This document shows positions 36,401-48,400 of a stretch of DNA of 64,000 nt, piece after piece. Origin of the DNA: Symsagittifera roscoffensis (taxonomy: Eukaryota; Xenacoelomorpha; Acoela; Convolutidae); contig NC_087065.1 of NCBI RefSeq assembly GCF_963678635.1, forward strand, positions 29,762,252 through 29,826,251. Direction: 5' to 3'. The notes under the pieces were generated by a model, which was given only the letters and a program-made list of their open reading frames with translations, was not told the origin of the DNA and searched no databases. Both the position numbers and the translations under genes were made by a program. The stretch's first letter is position 1. Every line of letters begins with the position of its first letter.

Positions 36401-39400
36401 GATAATCTGCCCTTGGAGAGGTGGTAGAGTCCCTTGTCGGTCACCAGGGGACAGTAGCCCACATTCAAGTACTGCAGGTGGGGCATAAAACTACAGAAAA
36501 AAGAGTCCCTTATGAAGATTGAGAGACCGCCTGTTGGAAAACTAACTTCAGGGGACCAATCTTCAGGGGACCAAGCATAAATAGTGCCTCTTTTCTACTC
36601 CCCCCAAACTTTCCATATTTTAGTAGTCTTATATTATATCATGGCTGAATGCGTGATCTTACAATTTAAGGTATGAAGCAGGAATGTGTTCAAAATAGTC
36701 AGTTTGATCACCATCCAAAGTTTCATTACATTAAGGTAACGTAAATATAGCTTTGAAAACTGAAATTCGAATGTGGGAAGGGGGTGGTAGGAGTGAAAAA
36801 AGCCTTGCCTTACATAACTTGTTTTTGTTAGCAGATCAGCGTAAAACAACTGAAGCATAATTTATACAGAGTCGAAAAAAGCGCTCAATCAGGAGGGTTA
36901 AATTTCCATAAATGAGACAATTATCTCATGGTTTATCAACAAAACTGATCGTTTACAAAAACAGAATAATAAACAAAGCCGAAGTTGCACTTCGCATACA
37001 CAAGCAAAAGTATGACCGATAACGATACTGGGAAAAACTGCATGAGTAAAACTTTGAGTCTATAAAAACTTCATAAGTGACGCACGCCAATTATGACGCA
37101 TTAGCAGTACTAGTCAATTTGAAAAAAAAATTATCCAGAACTAACATGCCTCAATTTATAGAGCAGTCTATGGAGCAGTAATAACATGAAAAAATTAAAT
37201 GTATTAAGAAATGATTTTTTTTTAACTTGAGTTTTTTGTGAAAATCATCATCCCCCACACGCCATATTAAGTACGAAGTGATAAATTTCGCTCCTAGTAA
37301 CAAATCAGTTATGACAAATAAACTTCCCCAACCAATTTGGAACGATTTCATTGACAATTAAATCTCCGCCTACGCGTTAGTAGCGCGAAATATAGCGCGT
37401 TAATTGGGCCAAATTGCAATTTTTAAACCCCCATAACTTTACGAAAAATGACCACAGCTAAAATATCTTTCCAAATTTAAGATCAGGACAACGATACTTT
37501 TTGAATGATATACAAAATCCAGTTAAAAAGTCAAAACTTGTCTGAAAACAACCACCCCGAGCACAAATATTCCGTTAGTTTCGTTGCGTAAGTCGAAACA
37601 ATAACAGCCTGTGTTAAAATCCTTAGCATTGGCTGTACTTAATAATTTGTTATTGATCAAAATGAACTCTTTCAAAATATTTGCGATTTAGGTTGGAAAA
37701 AAATAGTTCATACTATAACACAAGCATTGCTCGTGTAAAGAAGCTAGCAGCAAACACTCTCGTGACTTTTTTCAGACAAACTTTGAATTTTAAGCCAGCC
37801 ACTTATGGCAGAGTTTTTGTTTATACCACGTGAGAGATATTGATGTCCAAAACTAAAACAAAATCACATGTGGTCGTTTGTTTACAGTTATCGCGGATTG
37901 AATTTGTTACAGACTTATGGCAGAGTTTTTGTTTATACCACGTGAGAGATATTGATGTCCAAAACTAAAACCAAAATCACATGTGGTCATTTGTTTAAAG
38001 TTATCGCGGATTGAATTTGTTACACGCCAAACATTTTGTTCAATAATAGCGTAAGCGGCAAATTAGATGGAGGTAAAGCTCCGCTTGGCAAACTTTAGCA
38101 AGAAAACGACAAAAAGTAGCTATATAAAATGAAATTAGAAAAAGTAATCAAACCTCAAATTAGTAAACTTTTGCTCCGCGACGAATTCGAACCAACGACC
38201 TTGAGATTGAGAGTCTCACGTCCCAACAACTTGGCCACGGACGCTTAACTCTCCTAAAAACTAAGCCACATATAAGGCAGATACAGATGCTAGGGAATTA
38301 GCATTGCTACACATCGTAATTATAGCAAAAGCGCCACCAAATGATCCCTTTTAATTGCGAGTAAGGTGGGGAAAAAGTAAGCTCATGCTAATACACTACG
38401 ATCGCTAAAGCTCCATAGTGAAATTATTCCTACTTACACAAGCAAAGCGTAGTGTATCAATACGAAGATTTTTTTCATCCTAAGTCCCAAACAAAAGTGC
38501 TCATTTGGTGGCACTTCTGATATATTTCATCTTAATCATATTTAAGCTTATATAAGAATAAACAATTTAATGGCATATGTTGCTGCTTTATTTTGGCTAG
38601 TGTTAGGTTTTGTTTATGGGGCTTGCTGTTTTCCGTTTTTTTTTGCGACACTGGAAAATGTTTATCTTTTTCGCAGAAATTTCAATTTTTCCTATAACCT
38701 ACCAAACACATTTTCAAAAATTATAGCAATGGGAAAAACGGCTGCTCCTCTATGTGCTTGCATATTTCGCTGATCTATTTTTCGATGTTACCTCACGTTC
38801 TACGGCCTTCGAAAGCTTCAGTAGGAGGATTTTTGGTTTATTTGTTTTGATTGTTTTCATTTTCCCAAACTTGAAATGCAAATTTGATATGAATGTTTCA
38901 ATCAAACAAAAAAATTATGGAGATCTTTCCTTCTCAAGTGGCTTTTCCCTAAATCCGTTAGAAAAAAGTTATGGCCTTAACACAAGCCCATTGTTGACAT
39001 GTTGGTAAATTTCATAAACATTTTTTCATTTCTGAAAAAACTACCCTGCCAAATCGGAGATTAAGCCAAAAAGTCAATTATGAGTCAATTACCTGTGCAA
39101 GCAGCTATTCCCTGCGTTTGAAAAAAATTATGGCCTTGGAAAACGTCCAATTGTGAAAACTTATTTTTTTATTTTCAAAAATCGACCTGCTTATTCTGAG
39201 GTTGATAGCTCATTAAAATCAACATGCTGCTCAAAGTTTCCCCAAGCAATTTTTTTCCCTTTTTTTGTAGAAAAGCTGATTTGGACTTTGGAAAATTTCT
39301 TTTTAAATGTTTATCGTTTTTTAATTCGAAATTTCGTCACTATTCTCAGAGAACTACCAGCTAAATCTGATTTAAAGAGTGCAATCTATAAAACCAGGGT

Positions 39401-42400
39401 GTGGACATTTCAATCCTAAAATCTTCTTTAAATTTCGCTCTGAAATTAATGCCTGAAGATGATAGTTCATATCTTTACTCAATAGAAAAATATTTGGGAT
39501 AATCCAAGAAATAGAAAAATACAAACAGAGTCAAGTTCTTGAGTGGCCATTAAACCACTTGCAAACGACTTTTTAAGTAGCGCAAATTTGTCTGGTTTTA
39601 AATTGCAAAAATTTTTCTGTTTCATTCTTAAATGTTAACGACTTGCCACGTGAGGTACGTTTTCAGATCAATTTGGATTAAAACGGTGTTAAGTGATAGA
39701 ATTGGCTTTAAAGTGTAGTGGTTTTAAAAAGTGAAATTACACGTCAGGGAGTTAAACTGTACGGTGCTAAATTGTTTGGGAACCTTTTAGACTTTAACGG
39801 CTGCCGATTAGTTAAAAATAATTGTCTTCTAAAAATTTCATATAACTAGAATTGGCAATCAAGTGATAAATTTTGAGCAGACACAAGTTGAGCCAAAAAA
39901 ATTTGATTTAATAGAAAAAAATCAAAATGTCTTCAATTCCCGCCTGAAATTAGAATGAACACACTTCCAATTGCAACTAAAATAAAAATTACTTAAAACA
40001 AGCTAAATCCGTGATGTGGCAGCCGACAAAAATTGCGCAGATAAATGAAAATCCGACCATACAAATTTAACCCAAAATTTTTTTCAATTGCATACAAACT
40101 GAAAAAAAAAACAACAAGGTCCAACCGAGACTCAAACTAAAAAATTTAGGGTAAGAAAGCTATGGCGTGAGAAGAAACCTGGAAGTTAAAAAAGTTCAAT
40201 AATACAGAAAGAAAATGTATAGAAGAGATTAAAGAAGAGAAGAATAAGAAAGAAAAGTTTTGTTTACGGGAAAAAGTTTATTTCCTGAGCACAAGACACT
40301 TGCTTAAAAACAATTCTATACAAAGATTTGAATCTTTAAGAATCAAAATATGCTGAGGTATTTTATTTTTTTTCTACTAGTTTTTCAAGATGTTTTAAAA
40401 GTTTTCAAGTTTTGTTGAAAAATTTGTTTATAGTTTGCTTGGACATTATTTTATGACTTTAAATAGTTTTTTTTCAGCTATTAACTTTGAAATTTAATTA
40501 TATACAGTAATTTGCGCGTTTAAGTTTTCTTAACGTTTGTTTTTGACCTTGGTTGGATCCTTACAAATCTATTCCTGAAAATAAAAAGAAAAATTATTAG
40601 TGAAATATTTCTAAACAAAAATTGCGTAATTTCAAAATTAAAATCCGAGATAAATGTTTTTTTTTCCATGAGTTGTGTGACAAAAAAACTTGGAGAGTAA
40701 AAAGCTACCTGCTTATGGATCGGAGTGCCTTATCGCTGATTTTGCTGTTCGCAATGTTCAAATAGAGCATCTGAGAGCCACTGCTAAAGCCTATATCTTC
40801 TATTGCCTCGTCCTAAATGAAACCATCTAAATAATAACTGAGCTAAAAACGCAAGTTTAAACACCGTTGTCGTAAATAGCACTGAAACTTACCCAAAAAC
40901 ATCATTTTTGCAACTTTCTTTTCAATATTTTTCATTTCAACAATCAAAACAATCTTACAAAGAGCCGATCAGTCATTATTTTCTGTCATTTCAACAGTCC
41001 TCTAACAAAATGTGGTTGTAATGGTGTAATCACCTTACAAGTCAATTTCTTGACCAGTAATAGAGAATTAATTAATGATAGGGTTGCCCAAAATGAAAGT
41101 AAAAAACGACAAGTAACTCTATGCGAATCAGTGATTGTTTTCAAACACAAACTGAAACGTTCTGAGCTAAGTTTTTCAAATCAATATTCGTAACATTGCT
41201 TCAACTATTGCCTGGCAATCGAATTACTTCGGCTTATTCCAATATTAACCTTCCCCATGCGTACTACCAAAAGTTATATACTACCTAAAATATGAACTTA
41301 GACTGGAGAGATATTACAGTGCTGATTTAAATTATCCGGACAAAATGAACAAACCAGAATTGTCAAACAACTTTTTCTCAAATTGGGCTAAGATTGGACA
41401 AAAAGCAAAGAGAACAAAAATAGCCTAGAATTTCGTCAGAATTAATATGGTGCAATTTTTTCTCCAAAATTTCCAACCAAATTTTTACTCTGTTGGATGA
41501 TGAGAAATATATATAACAAGAAGCCTCTTACACAACCAACAAAGAACCCAACAAAGTTTCAGAAAGGTTAAATCTCCAAAAATTTGAGTAAATTGTTTGA
41601 AAACTGTTTTTAAGCAAAAATTTTGGGTTTTATATAGTAAAAATCTCATTTCTTGACTATCAAGGAAAAATATTTTCTCTTATACAGGTTTTTGAAGATA
41701 CAACCCTTCTAGAATTTTGTTGGGGTGTGTAAGAGGATCCTTGTGATATATATTTCATCATTTAACAAAGTAGTTTCAGCGTAAGCCAAAATGACCTATT
41801 TTTGGGGTAAAATTTAGGTTGAGAGTTTAGAAAGAGAATGCACTATATTAATTCTGCTGAAATTCTAGTCAACTTTTATTCTCTTCACTTTTTGTCTAAT
41901 CTTAACCCAATTCGATTTGTTCGTTTTGTCCGGTTAATTTAAATCAGCACTGCATAACAAAAAAAAGAGTCAAATTTTTCTTCAGAACTGTTTTAAATAA
42001 ATACACTTTGTATATATTTGAGGTTTTAAGCTAAACCTAAATTTCAGTTTTGTATTTGCTCAGCCAATAAAATCTCAAAGTACGCAAATTGACTTTAAAT
42101 TCTTTTTTCGAAATATTCAAAATAACTTCAATTAACGAATAACTGAAACAGCCGTGAGGCTTTTTTAAATTAACGCTGAAAAATTTTAGTTTAACATACC
42201 TCGCCGCCCTTTTTTCCTTGTTAAATACTTGAAACTAATTTGAATAACTTTTTAAAAGGAAAATTAACACAGAGGGGAAGCTGCGCATCGCAAAGATTAG
42301 CGAGACCACGACCAAAAAGCTGCGCTATCAAGTTAGAAAAAAAGTAGAAATAAGCCTCCAATTAGCAAAAAACTCGTCTACATGTAGGATTAGAATCTGC

Positions 42401-45400
42401 GACCTACTGCAATCAAGAGATTTTGAGTCACACGCACTATCTACTCAGCCACTCAAGCTTAACAACTCACAAATAATGGTCACGAATAAAGCAGCTACAT
42501 ATGCTAACAAATTGCCAATGCGATTCAGCACTAAATACAAACAGACTCAATTTTGTAATTAATAATTTGGAATATAACAAAGTGAAGGCATCCACACTAA
42601 CTTTGCATGCTACAAATTGCCCAGCATAAAACCAGATAATGTATAAATTCTGCATTTCAAAAAACTGCGAGATATATTGAGTTAGAAAATTTCTGAAATC
42701 GAGTTTTTAATATTGTGATGTTGCTAGAAACAAATAGTTTTTTTTCGGTTCATTTGATGAAATAAAAATGCATCAACTGTGTTAATTATCACTATTCGAA
42801 TGTCAAAGCACATGCTATCAAACAACTTTAAAGGTGCCTCACCATTATTGGGGTGCCGCACCAATGTTTGCGACTCAGGTTGGGAAAAACGAAGGTTCGT
42901 ACTAATACACTAGCTTTGCAAGTGTAGACAAACGTAGTAAAAAAGGCTGATTGGAATACAGTTTTTTTTAGAAAAACAAAAAATCAAATAAAAAAATAAG
43001 CTGCATACTTACACATTAAGCATAACTTGTAAGCTTGCACACTCACCTTATTAGCTCGAAATTAGACCAAAAATCAACACAGAGGCGAAGGTGCACTTCG
43101 CATACACAAGCAAAAATAAGACCGATAAGGCTTCTGGGAAAACAGAATGAGTGAAGCTTTGAGTCTACAAATTTTTTTAAGGTACCCACGCCCATTATGA
43201 CGCATTCGAAGTGCCAGCCAATTTGAAAAAAGAAATTTACCAACTAACTTGCCTCAATTTAGAGAGCGGACGCATTTTAACTAGCATACGAAAAAGTTAA
43301 TTAAAAACATCCGACCCTGCCCAGGTTCGAACCCTTTTATTTTTTGCGAGTGTCCTTCCCTACCTCTACACTACAGATCCATGATACCTTGAAGCTTAAG
43401 TTCTATTTGTAATACAAAAGTCTGTGTTAATATCCTCAGCATTGGCTGTACTTAATAGCTGGTGATTGATCAAAATGAACACTTTCAAAATGAACACATT
43501 TTGTCGCAACAATATTTGCGTCACGACAATATTTGCCACTTAGTTTGGAAACAAAAGAAAGTTCATAGTATAACACAAGCTTTGCTTGTGTAAAAACATC
43601 TAACTGGTTTTTCTTAATATTGAGAATTTTTTAAACAAATTTTTTCATGTCGTTCGAATCACGGCTGCAAGGAATTTATTACGACCTATTCCAATGATTT
43701 TTATGGTACCTGATTTTGCATGGAAAACAGAGCATAAAACACACCCGAATACAAATTTTTAAAGCTCAATTTTTAATTTTTTTTGGGCTTAACCAACGTC
43801 TACCAAGTATTGTTTTTCTCGATATGCCCACCTCAAATTGAATTCGACTCAAAACAAGCTGTTTTTAGCAGCTGTTTTTTGGTGTTTGTTGATGTAACTA
43901 TGTCAAACTTTTCATCTATTAGTCTGAAACTTCTGGCAGCTGTATTTTGATGTTTGTTGATGTAACTATGTCAAGCTTTGCATCAATTAGTATGAAAAAA
44001 GTTTTTGGGCTCAACGAACGTCTAAGTATTGATTTTCTCGACATGCCTACCTCAAATTGCATTCCACTCAAAACAATCGTATGAAATTTTTGGCAGCTGT
44101 TTTTCGCACTGCTTTGTTTACTGTGTCTTTCATTTCATTTTCTTTCAGTAAGCTTGCCGTAATAAATAGCAAAAAAATGTTTGTTGATGTAACTAATGTT
44201 AAACTTTGCATCAATTAGTCTGAAAAACAAAAGTTTCTCTCGACCCTGAGACAACATATTAACTTTTTTGGAAGCCAAATAAGGAAAAAGGACTTTAACA
44301 TGAGACCAAAATTAATCCGCCCAAAAATGTTTGTTGATGTAACTGATATCGGACCGCAAGAGCCCACCCTGCATTGTATTTCCTTTAGACGCTTGGCGGC
44401 TGATCGGAAGAAAAACTCACGTCTTCATAGGTGTCATAATTTACGGTGAAAACGTTAATTGCAGACATCATCACTTACAAACGGAACTGACAAGATAAAG
44501 AAACAAGCCTAATCTGAACAGTGTATTTGTGTTTTATTTGAAAAGCTGCACTCAAATTTGTTTTTTAAAATCAAAACTAAACTTTTTTATCAATTTTTCT
44601 TGGTAATTTGAGTAAGTTCAACGTTAAATGAAAATTTTAAAAATGCAAGGTTTTTACCCGCATTTTAAATTCTCTGTAACCATTTTCTCGGGTTGAACGG
44701 TGTAGTCAATTTGAGAATGCAGCAGTTCACAGCAAAAAAAAATCAGTAATTTTTGAATTCCAAGTGGCGTAAAATCTCTCCCCACCACCCGGATAACTAA
44801 AAGGAGCAAAATGTTCTAAAAAGATACATACTGTAACGTTTGTGAAGGAAAAGTTCACATCCTGAAGATTACGACATTGTGCTGAAACGAACAGGCGATG
44901 TACTATAAGATACATATTTAAAGAAATTTAAGAGTAGGAAACAACTCAATGTTTAGCTTCGGTCTCGTTTGACCTAAGTAGTCAGCTCACCGATGAATCC
45001 AAACCCGTCACTGCTCAAACAATTGCAGCCTTGGAGATTCAAGTGCACCACAAAAGGCCTCCCAATAGTGAGCACATTGATGAGTTTCTTGTCACTCAAA
45101 CTAAAAAGGAAAAGTAAATAGGACGGTAATTTATGAACCTGGTGAAACATTTCTTAATGCAATAATTAAAAACGTTGCGAAACAAAACCACTTCCTTTGA
45201 AACCATGAGCCCTGCGATAATAAACCTGCCGTTTGAAAGCAAAAACCATGGTAGTTCCTAATGATAAATTATAGACTACACAAACATTTTGATGATTGAG
45301 AAAGTATAATTTAACTGTTAAATTCGTCAGAACAGGTAGGAATGCCTACAATTTTATTGAACGGGTAGGAAAGCCTAATCGGTAGGAAAGCCTAATCGGT

Positions 45401-48400
45401 AGAAAAGCCTACGATTTTATTGCAATGAAGGAATTCTGAAGCAACGCACCTGGGTCCAAAAGGACTGAGGTCAACCTGAAACAATGAAACTTATTAAAAC
45501 TTATAAGCTAAGCACTGATTTGCGCGTACTAAAGTGAAGGTTCAAAATTATTTAAACTTCTAATTTTCGGGCAACAAAATGAACACAAATTTCAGAACGT
45601 TTTTTGTCGTTTTTTAGAAACCTTATAAGATATTTGGTTGAAACTTTGACACATGGCCGATGAAACTAATTCAAAGGATTTGGCTAAATGAAAACTTGAA
45701 GAAAATGGACACAGAGGTGTTCTTGTCGTGGAAAAACTCCTCGAGGTATTTGTGGTCTCAAAAATGTACTTTGGGAAGATATATCTTTTGATGGCGCACA
45801 GACAGCTAGGGCAAAGACAATTAGGCCAATTTGAAATTCAGACAATTCAGCAAAAAATACAAACAACTAAGTCGCAAACAATTCAACCAGTTTTTTTGAA
45901 AGACTTAGATTTAAAAAATCAGAATTGGAGTTAATTTTCGAATTAAGGTCCCCGGTGGAGTCAATTAGCCCTGCTGATGCATAAAAAAACTATCAACAAC
46001 GATTATTTATTCGACTGGCATTAGCGACTAGGACATGAAAACTTCATAATCGTCGAAATTAGTCGTCTTCATTTTTGGATACTGGGCTTAGTAACTCGTG
46101 CATTTCCTATATCCGTTGCTTTTACGCAATATAAGGACAAAACTAAGTTCGTAGGCTTCCCAAAGAACTTTAAGTCCACAAATTCCAATAAATTTGTTTT
46201 TTTTTTCGAGAACTTTTCCCCCAGTTCATCTCTGAAACGAATTATGATTGACTGGTTAACCAACGGCTCCAAAACCGAATTATTCAAGTTTTCGTTCGGC
46301 CAGATCCTTTTAATTCCGCCAGTTTCATCATTTCAATGCGGTTAAGCTTTCGTTTGTCCAGATCCTTTCAATTTGGCAAATTTTCATGGTCATGGTTCAA
46401 AATATTAACCGGATATTTATATAGTTGCTGAGAAAACGACCAAAACGTGCAAACAACTTCGTTCATTTTGTCGGTCGAAAACTAGAGGTTGCAATAATTT
46501 TATGCCTTGATTGTATATTGACATGTCAAGCACAACATAGCTAGCTGAGAAGGTGCAACTATATCCAGACAATAGTAGTTATTGCATAGTAGTTATTTAC
46601 CTTGTTCCAGAGGGGACTGGATTGAATGATGACCTTCCATGACCTGCAGACGAGAGCACATTGGGCCATGTCTTGGAGGGAGAGGGAGGTGAAGATATGG
46701 GCAGCCACCTCAACTGGCAGACGAGAGACTCTGTCCTCGCCCTCTGCATGCAAATCCTCCACCCCAGCCACATCCTCGTCCCGATTAGTTCCCCCCTGCT
46801 GTTGCGCCTTGTCTCCGCTTTCTAATCTCTGAACAGACTAAACTGATGAACAGACAAATCAAGCAGATCACACGGCAAGTTAACATATAAATATAGTGCT
46901 GATTTTAAATACCTGTACAAATTCTGCAAATGCTGGACCAAAAGTTCTTTCTAGAAAGTTTTTTTGATCAATTTGATGATGATTTGAAAATTCGCAAAAA
47001 CAAGTCCAATATTTTCAAACTTAACATATCAAATGAGTTTTTTTATTTGACCAACAAAGTTTTATTAAGAATAAAGCTTCAGAAAATTGGCCAAAGTAAA
47101 TTAAATCACAGAGGAGATACAAAGGTAAGCAAGAGTTCTCCTATCAGGGCGAAGCCCTTTTTATTCCGACTGACGTTTAGCGTCGACAAAAAGGTTTTTG
47201 ATTAAAATAATTGGTGAAAAATTTGATTCTTGATTTTTAAATTTTGATTTCAGTCTGGTTTTTACACTTTATCCCTACACACGCTATGTGCGTTACAAAT
47301 GATATATTTTGCGTTTTACAAATGATATGCTTCAATTTTTGCCCAAAATTAACCCTAAATTGTAATAAAAAGGTGGTGCAACTAAAGTCTACTACAAGTA
47401 ATTAGCTGCTCATGTTTTTAGCTGCACCTATCTACGAAACCCAACGACAATGAAGCGTACACAAATAACCGGCCGGTAAAAAAATCCTAAAAAAATTGCT
47501 GGATTACGCCGTTTTCTTCTTGGATTACGCAGTTCAAGCTGGATTACGCAGTTTTCTTCTTGAATTACGCAGTTCAAGCTGGATTACGCAGTTTTTTTCT
47601 TGGATTACGCAGTTCAAGCTGGATTACGCAGTTTTCTTCTTGAATTACGCAGTTCAAGCTGGATTACGCAGTTCAAGCTGCATTATGCAGTTTTCTTCTA
47701 GAGTTACGCAATTCAAGCTGGATTACGCAGTTTTCTTCTTGAATTACGCAGTTCAAGCTGGATTACGCAGTTTTCTTCTTGGATTACGCAGTTCAAGCTG
47801 GATTACGCAGTTTTCTTCTTGGATTACGCAGTTCAAGCTGGATTACGCAGTTTTCTTCTTGAATTATGCAGTTCAAGCTGGATTACGCAGTTTTCTTCTT
47901 GGATTACGCAGTTCAAGCTGGATTACGCAGTTTTATTCTTGGATTACGCAGTTCAAGCTGGATTACGCAGTTTTCTTCTTGGATTACGCAGTTCAAGCTG
48001 GATTACGCAGTTTTCTTCTTGGATTACGCAGTTCAAGCTGGATTACGCAGTTTTCTTCTTGGATTACGCAGTTCAAGCTTCAAGCTGGATACGCAGTTTT
48101 CGTCTAGGAATACGCAGTTCAAGCTGGATTACGCAGTTTTCTTCTTGAACTACGCAATTCAAGCTGGATTACACAGTTCAAGCTGCATTATGCAGTTTTC
48201 TTCTAGAGTTACGCAATTCAAGCTGGATTACGCAGTTTTCTTCTTGAATTACGCAGTTCAAGCTGGATTACGCAGTTTTCTTCTTGGATTACGCAGTTCA
48301 AGCTGGATTACGCAGTTTTCTTCTTGAATTACGCAGTTCAAGCTGGATTACGCAGTTCAAGCTGCATTATGCAGTTTTCTTCTAGAGTTACGCAATTCAA

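Noticed and set aside
38172-38262. Functional tRNA-Glu gene
   Set aside because: The anticodon stem is perfect, but the acceptor and T stems fail to pair and the sequence sits inside a family B repeat.
38570-39420. Cluster of plus-strand frames rich in Phe
   Set aside because: Low-complexity translation of T-rich intron DNA without motifs.
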